From Rhizophagus irregularis (taxonomy: Eukaryota > Glomeromycota > Glomeromycetes > Glomerales > Glomeraceae): 64,000 nucleotides of DNA. The position numbers were made by a program, and so were the translations under genes. The DNA lies in the NCBI RefSeq assembly GCF_026210795.1, contig NC_089451.1:976001-1040000 (forward strand). The letters are read 5' to 3'. Of this stretch, positions 44,401 through 57,784 are shown piece after piece (position 1 is the first letter of the stretch; every line of letters starts with the position of its first letter). The notes under the pieces were generated by a model. That model was not told where the DNA came from and did not search any database. It worked only from the letters and a program-made list of their open reading frames with translations.

Positions 44401-46479
44401 CTTATTTTAATTTGGGTAGTTTGATGAATCAGCTGTGATCACAAAAGAAATACTCTGTAATACAAAATTTCACGAGAAAAAAATTATCTTTCATCTTGCC
44501 AAAGTTAATATTTTATTTTCATTTGTTATTAGACTTGAAAAAACTAATGACAACCCTGTAAAAAAGTTTCTGGGGAAAATTCCGATAAATGATCATTTCT
44601 CTAGTTTTCATCCCAACAAAACTCTGATATGTGATCAATTTTCTAAAAAATTTTTTATAGGGCAATTGGATGATGTATTTTCAGTTATATAAATCCAACA
44701 ATTCTAACTATGAATCCAATTATTCTTAATGCAAGCTTTAATATACTATCATTCTTATGATTCAATGAACTAATAAAGTATATAACTAAAAAAATTTTTG
44801 TCATTTTTAGGTAAAGAAGTATAAAGGAAATTAATGAATGAAGTCAGTTAATAATACATACTAAATACAATAATAAACGTTAAATTAATTATGCTTTATA
44901 TAGAAAAAAGAAAAATTTTGACCGTTAGTAAATAAACATAATTATTGGTAATAATGTATAACTAAAAACCAACAATTTAGAATTTCCTTTCATTATCATA
45001 ACACCATTCTTTCCAATAATATTAACGTTTTATTCTATTTCCTTCAGTGCTTCCAAAATAAGATTGTTTTAAATTCTGCTTGTAGTAAATCATTGATTAA
45101 TGACTCAAATAATTTCAAAATATAGCAGCTTCATTAATGTCATACTAAATTTTATGCCAAAAATGCTATAATTATTTCTTTAATTCAGTCAACAGGTTAG
45201 CTTTTTAAAATAACTACTTGTATTATTTTATTGATGTACTACCCTATAAAAATTTTTATCAGAGTTTTTTCCAGAATTTTTTTATAGGGCTATATATGAT
45301 AGAAGATATTGCTAGCTATATTAATAAGAAAATTAGTTAATTTTAAAATATTAAAAAAAAATTTTAATTTCTTAATTAATAACATTATTAGTTACACTTA
45401 TTACTGTAATTGTCTGGAGTGAAACGAAGGACTATCTATATATAACTATGCAATGATCGATCATGTGAATTTCTCTGTTCCTTGTGTGACGCCATCTAAT
45501 GAAATCGTAACTTACAGCGGTTTCCGTTTCCTAGACTATCATAATTTACATAATCAGTGAAATTAGAATAGAAATTAGAATAGACTATTTTAGTTTGCTA
45601 ACTATAAAATAAATGAAATAAATGAGGTTTTCATTTATACTGCACACATGGGATAAATGGCATGTGAATAGTAATACTAAGTAAAAAAGGGTTAAAATAT
45701 TTCTCAAGAAAAACAAAAAGCATGAAGGTACGTGCGTGATTAAATAAATATGCTTATTTTCCAAAGGTAATAAATAAATTAAATTGAAGAAACTCTATCA
45801 CTTGCAGGATACTTTGAAAATTTGACATACAGAAAAAGGTGATGACAAAGCAACAATCGAGCCATACTAATCGTAAAAAACGCGTCCAAATTAAAGAGGA
45901 ATACACAGTGAATATTAGAAGGATTAAATTATATAATGTTAAATTTGAAAATGCGACCATAAAATGTATAAAAATATTACCGTAAAGTCCCGAATATAAG
46001 CAACCTTTTTTTGTTATAGGGGTGCTTATATTTGGGTAAATTTATATATTTGGTATATTGTAGTATTGGCCAAAATTATCATAGTGTTGGTCAAGGGTGC
46101 TTACTTTCGGGTAATATAAAAATCTGGGGTGCTTATATTCGGGGTGCTTATAATCGGGACTTTACGGTATTTATTACTTTTTATGATTTTACAGTATAAC
46201 GCACACATAATATTATGTATTTTCTGTTTAATTTATAAAACCTTTACTTAAAATATTCCAATCATAATAAATATATTCAAATAAAAATATGCATACTGTT
46301 GTAGTGATAAAGAAAATAAATAGTAAATAATAATAGATATAAATAAAGAAATTTATATTCTAAAGATTTGTAAATTTTCTCCCTTTTCTTTTCTTTAGTT
46401 ATTGTTATCTATAAGAATGAATTATTAAAATAAATTGTTAATTATTATTGGTAAAATTAACCATGTAAAAAGTAAGTTA
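44401..46479. other. Interval between kinase 4 and kinase 5
   Basis: Holds upstream sequence of kinase 4, the junction of the tandem units near 45232, the downstream flank of kinase 5 and a MITE at 45980-46167. No gene. Confidence 0.5.
45980..46167. mobile_element. 188-bp MITE with TA target sites
   Basis: The ends CCGTAAAGTCCCGAATATAA and the inverse TTATAATCGGGACTTTACGG are bracketed by TA on both sides (45978-45979 and 46168-46169), as for Tc1/mariner-pogo transposases. The interior repeats GGGGTGCTTATA several times. The matching place in the kinase 4 unit (near 42395) is empty, so it inserted after the duplication or was lost there. Confidence 0.85.
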
Positions 46480-48117
46480 TTATAAATCAGTACCTAGGTT
46501 GAGATTTGTGAAATCTATTGCTTCTATGGATTCTAGAAAATAATAAAAAATAGTATATTAGAAGTATTTCAAGAATACTTTTATAAAATAAGCTAATTCA
46601 TTGCTAATTACCTGAATATTCTCCAATCGAATTATCATCATCTTTGTTATCAACAGCATTTTTTGGTTCTGGAAGATTTTTAAAGTCTAAAAGTCTACTC
46701 GTGTAAACTGCTTGAGGATTTGTAGTATATGAAAGAGTAGTACCATTATATGGTAATGAAGTAGAAGTAAACTTCTCATTTATTTTATCTGCTTCTTCAG
46801 CTTGCTTTTTGATTTCACTATCATCATCATAATTGCTATCATCTAATTCATCATATAAATTATCTACTAACTTATATAACTCTTGTGCTTTAGGTCGTCT
46901 TGAAGGATCTGCATCCCAACATTGTTTAATTATGTCCAAAATTAGTTGAGGAATTTTATAATTAGATTTTGGTCTATTCCCTTTACAAATGCTAATTGCT
47001 AAGATTTTATCATGAGCAATATCATGATAAGGAGGAAGCCCCGTATAGACTTCATATGCAATAATTCCAAATGCATAAATATCGCTTTCTTGAGTATATT
47101 CTTTTCCTTTTAAAACTTCAGGCGCTACGTAAGGCAATACTCCATATACTTTATTACATTCTTCTTGAGAAGATTTTACATTTGCTGGTCGACATAATCC
47201 TAGATCAGTAATATAAGTAAAATGACTGTCTTTTAACATATTACCACAATGAAAATCACGATGAACTAATCCATTTTTATGAAGAGAATGGAGGCCCTCT
47301 GCAATCTTTAATAAAGTATATAACTTATCATTCCACGTTATTGAATTAAATCTATTATTTAAATATTGTCTTAAACTACCATCTTTTGCATATGCCATTA
47401 CCAACATAAAATTATTAGACACTGGATCTTTAGTAATGCCAAAACATTGAGCTACAGGATATTTATTAATTACAGTATATGATTCAATCTAAAAAAAGAA
47501 TTCATAATAATAATAAATAATAGTAAGTTTAACATTTATAATAGAACAGAAGTTTGAAAATTATATACAAATAAGTAACTTACTTCTTTTAAAAATTCGG
47601 ATGTAATATCCTGAGAATTATTTAAACATTTTAAAGCAACTGGAAAATTTTCACGGCCACTATTACCCCATTCTTTACCTCTTTTCCATTGATTATCTTC
47701 AGAATTCCAATATCTTATATAACCATCTTTCCAAATTGCTTTATAAATAGTTCCAAATCCTCCTTTGGCCAAATATTCAACATTTTCAAATCTATCATAT
47801 TCAATCCACTCTAAAATTTCATTAAATATTTTAGCATTAAGTTGTGCTTTTTGAATAACCTTATCAACTTCATTATTTCCACTGGTCCAATTTTTGAAAT
47901 TTTGTTGAAAATGTTTCGAATTACATGATTTACACCATTTTCTATCAGTTTTAGGCTGCTTACAATCTTCGCATAAACCATTCTCTTTATAACGTTTTTT
48001 TAATTCTTCGTCTAATATTAACTTCTCAATTAATAATTTTTGTTCATCTGTTAATTTCCGATAATTAAAATCTTTAATTTGCTCAAGTACATCGTCACTA
48101 AGCTTAAATTCTTCCAT
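46480..48117 (-). CDS. Protein kinase, zinc-motif family, intact (kinase 5)
   Basis: Exons 48117-47584, 47488-46612 and 46532-46480 give 487 residues; introns are 95 and 79 bases. Residues 1-45 are helical. The zinc site CEDCKQPKTDRKWCKSC uses C49, C52, C62 and C65. The kinase domain starts near 103, with the glycine loop KGGFGTIY at 118-125, VALK lysine 163, HRDFHCGN with Asp 256 and Asn 261, DLG 273-275 and APE 300-302. The conserved tail NPQAVYTSRLLDFKNLPEPK is followed by an Asp/Asn stretch and the exon 3 end SIEAIDFTNLNLGTDL. All catalytic residues are present, with DLG replacing DFG as in the whole family. Best preserved member of the cluster and tandem partner of kinase 4. Confidence 0.9.
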
Positions 48118-48159
48118 GACAGTTTTATGTCTTACAGAGTAAAGGGTAAAAAAAAGGGC

Positions 48160-48204
48160 AACCTTATAAAACGTATTACAATTGCACAGCAGCGATCGAC
48201 AAAT
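48160..48204 (-). promoter_or_regulatory. Conserved kinase promoter block, kinase 5
   Basis: Minus strand GTCGATCGCTGCTGTGC then TAATACGTTTTATAAGG, 43-87 bases before the ATG; TCAGCTGAT lies further out near 48240. Confidence 0.65.
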
Positions 48205-51200
48205 CTTATTTTAATTCGGGTTAAACAAGTAGTTTGATAAATCAGCTGATCATTTGATGATACAGAAATTAAATAAAATACTATGTAATACAAAATTTCA
48301 CAAAAAAAAAAAAAAAAAGATTTATCTTTCATCTTGACCAAAGTTAATATTTTATTATTATTTGTTATTAGGCCACACAAATACAATTTTTCGGTTCATG
48401 TAACATTGAAATTTAAAATTGACCCGGGGATTCAGGGTTTATTGTTTATTAATAAAAAGTTTTATATATAAAATCGTGACATCTGATTGGTTGACTTTTA
48501 AAGGAGAGGGTACAGAAGTTCTCAGCCACGTGATAAACTTACCCGCCAATAAAATTACGTATTAGTCACGTGATAAACTTTTATATATAAACTTTTTTTT
48601 ATTAAAATTTGAAAAAGTGACCCGGCCGGGTGAAGTAACCGAAAAATCGAATTTGTGTGGCCTTACATTATATTGTACAGATTATTGTTCTTAAACTTGA
48701 ACAACCCTATAAAAAATTTTCTGGGGAAAATTCTGATAAATGATCATTTCTCTAGTTTTCATCCCAAAAAAACTGAAGTGATCAATTTTCTAAAAAATTT
48801 TTTATTGGCAATTGGATGATGTATTTTAATTTTTTGATCCAACAATTCTAACTACGAATCCAATTATTCTTAACACAAGCTTTTTTGACAATGATTTAAT
48901 ATATCGTTCTCATGATTCAATAAACTAATAAAGTATATAACTAAAAAAAAATTTTTGTCATTTTTAGGTAAAAGAAGCAAGTATAAAGGAAATTAATGAA
49001 TGAAGTCAGTTAGTAATTATGCTTTACATAGAAAAAAGAAAAATTTTGACTGCTTGTAAATAAACATAATTATTGTTAATAATGTATAACTAAAAACCAA
49101 CAATTTAAAATTTCCTTTCATTATAACGCCACCATACTTTCTAATAACATTGACAATTTATTCTATTTCCTTTGGTGCTTCCAAAATAAGATAATATTTA
49201 AATTCCGCTTGTAGTAAATCATTGTTGGTTAATGACTCAAATAATTTCAAAATATAGAAACTTAATAATATCATAAATTTTAAAATACTAAAATTATTTT
49301 TTAATTCAACAGATTGCTCACGGCTTATATTGCATTATTGATGTACTAGTACTTACTATCTATGGACGATGATTCTAAAATTCTAAAATATTAAAAAGTT
49401 CTTAATTTCTTAATTTGCTTAGGTTAATTTCATAATAGCGCATTACGTAGGGATTGCATTTGATAATTTATAGGTATTAATATAATAAATAAATGAGATT
49501 TTAATTATATTACATACGGTATATGTCATAATGCGTGATAAGATAAAGTAAAAAAAGGTTAAAATATTATAAATGCACAGTACGTGAGTGAATAGGTAAA
49601 TATGCAGAATTAACTTGTAATAAGAATATTGTTGTAAATAACACCTTTTGTTTGTTTTTTTTTATTTTTATCGTAAAAAAAAATGAAAGTACAGTTCTTT
49701 AATTTAACAAAAACTTATTCAAGACGTTAAGATCGGAACAACAATTAAGACAGAGTTCTATGGGTTTATATTACTCACTATATAAATTTGTATAACAATT
49801 GAGAAATTTTTAAAAGCAAATTTCAAATTCCATTCATTGATCGATTTTGATGCTTTACTTTGTTTGTATTGAACATTCTTCATTCTTCTTTTAAGCTTAT
49901 AACGGTACTGGTTTTCGGGTATAAGACATAAATTCAATAATGTTTTTAATATTAAGCTATATTTACTTTTAGTTTAGTCTGTTTAGAATGTTTTACAATA
50001 ATAATAATAATAAATTTGTTTGATACATTTACTCATAAGTCAACACTTAACTATTGTGATAATAATATAGTACGGTTATATTTTATTATTTTATGCTAAT
50101 TATATAATAATTTTGAAAATACAATATAATTAAAAATAAAATTAATAAAACATACTTTGATTTTTTGTGATCTTATAAAATTTATTTAATTATACTAAAA
50201 TAATATTATATAGTATGTGTAATAGAAGCTGCATGTGTAGATGTCAGATAAAAAATTTCATGCTGTAAAATTTTCCGTTGAAATATTCTTAATCATGAAA
50301 TAACATTTGAGATATTCGAGTCTTGTACTACACAGATTTTGCCATTTTTCGTATTATTTGAATTAAGCATAAGCGAAGAAAGGTCAAAAACTTTATAATA
50401 GTCCTACACAAGGGTTTCATTAAGATAAGCAAGAATATGGAAGTGCAAAATACTCAATGAAAAAAAAAAACAAATTTACCAAATATTCTAGGATCACAAA
50501 TTGGTTGTAGAGTTATGTCTCAATAATAAATATACATAAAACAAATCTGTAACGGTAAAATTAAAATTTTTATACTAAATATTAATTGACCACAATTTTT
50601 TATTTTTGTCAAAAAACGTTGTAAAAAAAAATAAAATAAATTTTTTTCTGTTTTTAATATTAAAATACAATAAATAAAAAAAATTAAATTAAATTAGAAG
50701 TAGCCGTGATGATGAGATCGAGGCAGATCCATGAAATAACAGGTTTATACCACGGAGACTAAACATCCTGTATACTATTTTTAACTACCGATAGACTTTT
50801 TAGCTTATCCTTTCAAATTCATTAATTAATAAGGAAAATCATGGCCGACTATTAGGAAACGTAACATAAACTTTATTATAAAATTATAACAAAACAATAT
50901 CCTAAAAAGAATATAAAGTACATAATAACAAAACCAATAAATAATAATTTATACTGTCCGAGTATTATAATCACATGATCATCAATGTTAGCGTGATTGT
51001 CATACATGCATAACATGCAGCGATTGCAGCGTGACAAACATCTTACGCTTCGGACAATAAAAGATCTTTTTACTGAAAACTGTAAGTTTGTTTCCTTAAA
51101 TTTAGTTGCTTTACATATATATAATCTATTGAGTAAAAAGCAAAACAGGTCAATAAACCGGCCAAAACTTTTTAATTGAACATTCTCTTTTTCTGCTATT

Positions 51201-51905
51201 AAATTAAATATTATTTTTTGATCATGTTATTATTAAAATACATCATGTATGACGTAGTTTATATTTCATAGTTTAACTAAATAAAGCCTTTTTATAACAT
51301 ATCGAATATGATTATTTAGATGTGATAAATCATTTTAAGAATTTAAAATCAGTAAATTATTATGAAACAATGGAGCTTCGTCATTAACAATAGACGACTT
51401 CTTTAATATTTTTTTTCAGCTGTTTGAATATATTTATTTCTTTTATTTGGCAAGTTTATATACTCGAGATTAAACCCTATTTACCGTAGTTCGTAGTTCC
51501 ACGTTTACATTAAGGTTGTTTCCAAAATAGAAAAGTAATCATTTTATCAAAAACATATAACTTAAAAGTACTACGCGATAATATAAAAATTTATTTCCAA
51601 GTGTAAGAAGTTTACTTAATAGTTAAAAAGTAAATACCATAATGATATGTTAATTTATTTATAAAAAAATAAAACTCGTATAAAGTGATAACGAAATAAA
51701 AATAAGATAAATTATATAATATTGTATAATAAAAGTAAATAATACATATTTGAAGTTAAATTATGAATACTTGTAATTTGTTCTTTATCTTCCATTTAAT
51801 TGCTTTCATATATTAATTAATTCGTAATCCATCAACTCCATCAACTACTGCAAAGGATCTGCAGAAAAGAGGAATCTGACGTGGCGTCAAATAAAAGTAA
51901 AAAAA
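48205..51905. other. Gene-poor 3.7-kb interval
   Basis: The first 1.2 kb is upstream sequence shared with kinase 4. The rest is AT-rich with no recognised gene or repeat; a 60-codon frame at 50997 lacks any support. Confidence 0.45.
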
Positions 51906-53449
51906 TTATGCGTAACAAATCATAAGGGATTCTATAATATAAAAATAAAAAGAAAAGATTAATAATAATTATACCATTTATAAAATATGTTATACTATAT
52001 AGATACCTGAATATTCCTCCTCCTCATCATCATTTTTGGGTTCTGGAAGATTTTTAAAATCCAAAAGTCTGCTCGTATAAATTGCTTGAGAATTTATAGT
52101 ATATGAGAGTATAATACCGGTGTATAATGATGAAGTAGTAGTTAATTTTTCATTAATTTCATCAGCTTGTTCAATTTGATTATTGATTTCATGATTACTA
52201 CTATAGTATAAATTATACAATAAATTATGTAATTTGTTCGCTTTAGGTCGTTTTAAAGGATCTGCATCCCAACATTGTTTGATTATGTTCAAAATTACTT
52301 GAGGAATTTTATAATTAGATTTTGGCCTTAGTCCCCGACAGATATTAATAGCTAAGGATACTTCATGAGCAATATCATGATAAGGAGAAAGCCCCGTACA
52401 AACTTCATATGCTATAATTCCAAACCCATAAATGTCACTTTCTTGGGTATATTCTTTTCCTCTTAAAACCTCAGGTGCTACATAAGGTAATACTCCATAT
52501 ACTTTTTTATATTCATCTTGTGATGATTTTATATTAGTTGACCGACATAATCCTAAATCAGTAATATAAGTATAATTATTATTATGATTCAATATATTAC
52601 CACAATGAAAATCGTGATGAATTAATCCTTGATTATGAATATCATAAAGTCCATTCGCAATCCTTCGTAAAATATCCAATTTTTCTCTCCATTTCATTGA
52701 ATTAAAACTATTATTTAAATGTTGTCTTAAATTGCCATTTTCTGCATATTCCATTACCATCATAAAATTATTAGATGTAGGATCCTTAGTAATACCATGA
52801 CATCGAATTACAAAAATCGATTCGATTTTTATATGTGATTCGATCTATAAAGAATTCATAATAGTTAGTTAAATTATCAAAAAAAATTTATTTATAAGTT
52901 ACTTACTTCTCTTAAAAATTCGGCTGTAATATCTTGCGAATTATGTAAACATTTTAAAACGACTGGATAATTTTCATACGTTTTACTACTCTTTTTGCTT
53001 CTTTCCCATTGATTGTTTTCAAGATTCCAATCTAATATATAACCATCTTTCCAAATTGCTTTATAAGTAATTCCAAATCCACCTTTGGCTAAATATTCAA
53101 CTTTTTCAAGTTTATCATATTCAATCCATTCTAAAACTTCACTACAATCATTACTTTTAATTTGTAAACTTTGAATAAACTTATCAACTTCATGATTTCC
53201 ACTTGTCCAATTTTTAAAATCTTCTTGAAAATGTTTAGAATTACATGATTGACACCAATAATTATTATAATAATGACCAGCCTTAGGTTGTTTACATTCT
53301 CTACATAAACCGTAATCTTTATAACGTCTATTCAATTCTTCATTTAAAATTAACTTCTCAATTATAGCACTTTGTTTTATAGTTAAATTCCCCCATTCAA
53401 AATCTTTTATTTGTTCAATTATTTCATCGTTTAGCTTAATTTTTTCCAT
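51906..53449 (-). CDS. Protein kinase, zinc-motif family (kinase 6)
   Basis: Exons 53449-52907, 52844-52007 and a tentative third exon 51931-51906; about 468 residues. The zinc site is long, CRECKQPKAGHYYNNYWCQSC, with four extra residues between the Cys pairs. The kinase has KGGFGITYKAIW, VVLKCL, HHDFHCGN (HRD to HHD), TDLGLCRSTN and VAPEVLRGK. The tail reads NSQAIYTSRLLDFKNLPEPK. The third exon has diverged: after the usual TATAG acceptor and AATCC it encodes only SLMICYA before TAA. If that splice is not used, the protein ends GIYIV shortly after the junction. The donor at the exon 2 end is GTATCT. Confidence 0.8.
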
Positions 53450-53507
53450 ATTGAATTAAATGAATTTTATGTACAAAACAAAAATAAAGTGGATTTATTG
53501 CTGTGTC

Positions 53508-53554
53508 CCTTATAAAAACGTTGTTACGTATTATAATTTACAAAGTAGTGATGA
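53508..53554 (-). promoter_or_regulatory. Diverged kinase promoter block, kinase 6
   Basis: The minus strand keeps ATAATACGTAACAACG and TTTTTATAAGG, but the GATCGCTGCTGTGC part has drifted (CATCACTACTTTG). TCAGCTGAT lies near 53580. Confidence 0.5.
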
Positions 53555-53599
53555 GTAACAATAAAGTCGCTCAAGAATCAGCTGATGATCACCAAATAT

Positions 53600-55169
53600 C
53601 ACAAATACTACAACGATCATAACAGAGTAAAACTTTTATTAACAAAAATCAAATAAAATATTCCGAACTCGATTTCACAAAATAAAAAAAAACTTCTATC
53701 GAACATTCTACATTATTATTTTTCTTTTTTAAGTACCATCTTTTAATCATTATATCGTATGATATTGTAAAACGTAAATGTGAAACATCATAATTAAGGA
53801 TAATGTAAATAAATATATTCATAAAAGGAGAAATTTCAAATGTTGTAATAATAATAATAAACAAAGACAAAGACCAGCCAGTATATGTATATATGGAATT
53901 ATGGATTGTTACTTTTAACATACTAATTTCTTTTATTTAGGCTTCTATTGGTCGGTTTTTAAGTTTCCTTTGATGCAAATAAGACAAAAATAATGATTAA
54001 ATTCTTTAAGTCTCTGTTAATTCTCAAAAGCAGAGACAAATTTGTGCCTCCTTATTTCATTTTGGTAATTCGGAGTTACGCTATTTCACTCAAAAACAAT
54101 AAAAAAAAAGTTACAATCATCGTGATATTTATTATGAATAAAGCAATTATGCATAATAAACGAATGAGTATATATGGGTTTAGCCAATTTGATATTATGT
54201 TAGCAATTAAAATGTAATTTGGTCGTACAAATTTTTAAAATTTTTTTGGAACGTTTATATTTTGACTATAAATAATTGACAAATTTTTAATGGCGGTTAA
54301 ATTAAGTTTAACCGGTTTATTAACCACCTGTTGATTTTTTTAAAAAAAGTTAACACACTTTCTAGAAACGAATAATAAAATTTTAGAAAAGAATAAATAA
54401 TACAAAAGTTAAAGTTTAAAATATGAAGATACCGATTTTTACAAACAAATGGTCGCTATGTTTAATCATTTTGTATTAAAATTATTATTATATTATTTTT
54501 TCGTAGCTATTACTAATTAATTCATTTTACAATTGTAATGGATGTGTAATTAAGTTATTTAACGTCAGAATTAATGTCTAATTTTTCTGGAATTCGTATG
54601 AAATGGGCACTTTGAAATTTTTTTATCGATTTAAATATATTTTTGAAGGGGCTTGCATTATACGCTAGTTACTGCAGGAAAATATTTCTATTTTTCTTTT
54701 CAGATTTCATCTAGTTATCGCATTATCAGTGGGCGCAGTGATTTTCCAGCCACCAATCTTACAATCGAGTGATTAGCTGAGTTTATAAATGACCGGGAAT
54801 CTTCGTTTACTTATTTCCCGGCCTCATATAGATAGCCGGGAAATTACTAATTTTAGTTTAAAATTGTTAAGTTTAAAATAGTTAGTGACACGCTCCACCA
54901 TTTATTTCATGGGAAGGGAACATTCGGGAAAAAAACCCATAAACAATACAAATATTAGAAATTTATAATCAAATCCAAATTTTTGATAATGTGACAAAGT
55001 TAATGAAAAAAATCAATTTATTACTTTTAATTTCACCCCATTTATTCACTGCACAGCAAATAATCATTTTATTTTAAGATAATAAGTACCATATTATAAA
55101 TGAATAACAAATAATAAAATACAAATAAAGAATTTTTACGTTCCAAACATTTTGTTTGCTTACATTTAT
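53600..55169. other. Intergenic AT-rich region
   Basis: No recognised feature. Short open frames have no family resemblance. Confidence 0.45.
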
Positions 55170-56775
55170 TTAGTTACTTTTACTCATATAATAAACAATA
55201 AATGTGATTACCAAAGTTGTTAATATAATAGAATTAAGTATGGATTCTATAATATATAAATGATTTTATATTAAATATATTTCATTTTATAAAGATAAAC
55301 AAATTAATTTTAATTACCCGAATTATCATCATCATCAGTATCAACATTTCGGGGTGCTGGAAGATTTTTAAAATCTAAAAGTCTACTAGTGTAAATTGCT
55401 TGAGAATTTATAATATATGAAAGAGTAATACCATTATATGAAGATGAAGAACGTATTAACTTTTCATTAAACTCATTCACTTTTTCAATTTGCTTATTAA
55501 TTTCAAGATCACTATCATAATTTGAATAAATATTATTATATAAATCATGAAATAAATTATATAATTCGTTCGCTTTAGGTCGTTTTAAAAGATCTGCATC
55601 CCAACATTGTTTAATTATGTTTAAAATTATTTTAGGAATCTTATAATTAGATTTTGGTCTCTGTCCTTGACAAATTCTAATAGCCAAAAATCCATCATGA
55701 ATAATATCATGATAAGGAGGAATCCCTGTACAGACTTCGTACGCAATAATTCCAAATGCATAAATATCACTTTCTTGAGTATATTCATCTCCTCTTAAAA
55801 CTTCAGGTGCTACGTAAGGTAATACCCCATATACTTTTTTATGATCACCTTGAGAATATTTTACATTTGCAGGTTGATATAATCCCAAATCAGTGATATA
55901 AGTAAAATTTCTACCTTTTAATATATTACCACAATGTAAATCATGATGGATTAATCCTTTTTTATGAATATCGTCAAGGCCACTTGCAATATGTCGTAAA
56001 ATATCCATTTTTTCATCCCACTTCATTGAATTAAAACTATTATTCAAGTATTGTCTTAAACTACCATTTTCTACATATTCCATTACTATCATAAAATTAT
56101 TAGATTCTGGATCCTTAGTAAAACCATGACAACGAGTTACGTAATGCGAATTAGTCGCAATAATATGTGTTTCAATCTAAAAAAAAAAAGAATGAAAAGA
56201 ATGAATAATTAAATATTTATTATAAAAAGGGAAACATTTCGAAATAATATAAAAAAGTAACTAACTTCATTTAAAAATTCTACTGTAATATCTTGTGAAT
56301 TATGTAAACATTTCAAAACAACAGGATAAGTTTCATCACTTTTTTTACCTCTTTTCCATTGATTATTTTCAGAATTCCAATATTCTATATAACCATCTTT
56401 CCAAATTGCTTTATAAGAAGTTCCAAAACCTCCTTTTGTTAAATATTCAATATTTTCAAATCTATCATATTCGATCCATTCCAAAATTTTACTATAATAT
56501 TTAGCATTAAGTTGTAATTTTTGAATAAATTCATTAATTTCATTATTTCCACTAGTCCAATTTTTGAAATTTTGTTGAAATTTACATTGACACCAACCAT
56601 AAGTAATTTTTGGTTGTTTACATTCTTTACATAAACCATAATCTTTATAACGTATTTTTAATTCTTCATTTAATATTAGTTTATTTATTAACAAATTTTG
56701 TTCTTCTGTTAAGTTAAAATGATCGAAATCTTTAATTTGTTCAAATATATTATCACTGATTTTAATATCTTTCAT
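55170..56775 (-). CDS. Protein kinase, zinc-motif family, with hydrophobic tail exon (kinase 7)
   Basis: Exons 56775-56266, 56176-55318 and 55246-55170; about 481 residues. Intron 1 uses GTTAGT rather than GTAAGT. The zinc site is the short form CKECKQP..GWCQCKFQQNF. The kinase has KGGFGTSYKAIW, VVLKCL, HHDLHCGN, TDLGLYQPAN and VAPEVLRGD. Compared with relatives the loop after DLG has lost Cys and Arg (LYQ for LCR). The tail has NSQAIYTSRLLDFKNLPAP. The third exon reads SILNSIILTTLVITFIVYY and then MSKSN, a hydrophobic stretch near the C terminus that could be a tail anchor. It may equally be drift in an exon freed from selection. Confidence 0.75.
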
Positions 56776-56863
56776 ATTGAATAAATATCAATTTTTTATG
56801 ATTTTTTGCATGAAACAAAATATAAAACTTTTTTTTTTTCAAAAAAGAAAAAAAAAATTATTA

Positions 56864-56900
56864 AGTACGTATTACAGTTGCACAGCAGTGATTGACAATT
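56864..56900 (-). promoter_or_regulatory. Conserved kinase promoter block, kinase 7
   Basis: Minus strand GTCAATCACTGCTGTGCAAC then TGTAATACGTACTTAATAA; the TATA-like end has changed. TCAGCTGAT lies near 56930. Confidence 0.55.
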
Positions 56901-57784
56901 CTGATTTATAATATTTATAATTCAAATCAGCTGATGGATGATCACAAGAATAAAATTTCGTTAATATAGTAAAAAATTTTCTTTAGACTATTCAAGACAA
57001 AAAATTTATAAAATATTCTGAAATACTGATTTCATAATTTCAACTAATTTGCTAATTAAATTTGAGAAATTTGAGATAATTAATAATATTTGGATAATAG
57101 TTTTATAAAGTGTGATTCCATTATCTTTATTTTACTACGTATTGATAATGATAATGGAGATTCATTGTAAAAAGAAAATAATTATTTTATCATTAGATAT
57201 AAAGGTATATTAACGAGTAAATTTATCAGTGTAAATTAATGATATTTTCAAAAATATTTATATCTTACAAAAAAGGAAAAGGTAAAATTTTAATAACATA
57301 CTAGATATAACCATCGATATTATCGCCATCATTGTTCTTTTATAATACGGGTTATACGGTTTTCATTATTAATTGTATTTAAACTCTCATTTTTTTTAGT
57401 TAGTGCCTATAAATATTTTCTCGAAATATATTAATAATTTCTTTTAATAACTTTTGAAATAATGATTATCGTTATAAGAATATCAACTATGATTATCGCG
57501 ATATAATAAAATATATATGTCAAGTTTTACCAATAATTATTAATTAAATGTTATTGCTAACTTAAATTAGCGATATGAACTTTTTTGTTAATTTATTTTT
57601 CTTTAGTACCTCCAAAAACAAAATCAATATTAGAATCATTTAAGCTCTTTTAAATTTTTTGTTAATGATATAAATATTTCCTCAAAATATGACTCTCAAA
57701 TATACTTTAATCATCTTTTTAATAAAAATAAAATATGTTATACTTTAAAATAATTTATATTATGATTACGTAAAGTAATCGCTA
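56901..57784. other. Intergenic AT-rich region
   Basis: No gene or repeat recognised. Confidence 0.4.

Larger units (their letters stand above)
41701..49337. repeat. Tandem segmental duplication carrying kinases 4 and 5
   Basis: Landmarks repeat in the same order: GATGTACTA at about 41701, 45232 and 49337; the block with ATGATCGATCATGTGAATTT near 41870 and 45453; the kinase genes; and the upstream TTTCTGGGGAAAATTC near 44568 and 48718. The units are about 3.5 and 4.1 kb. A third, older unit to the left carries only the kinase pseudogene at 39170. Confidence 0.8.

Noticed and set aside
44435-44692. Plus-strand 85-codon frame upstream of kinase 4.
   Set aside because: Not kept in the duplicate upstream of kinase 5, and low complexity.
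50997-51179. 60-codon frame in the 48-52 kb gap.
   Set aside because: No domain, no neighbouring exon, and length expected by chance.
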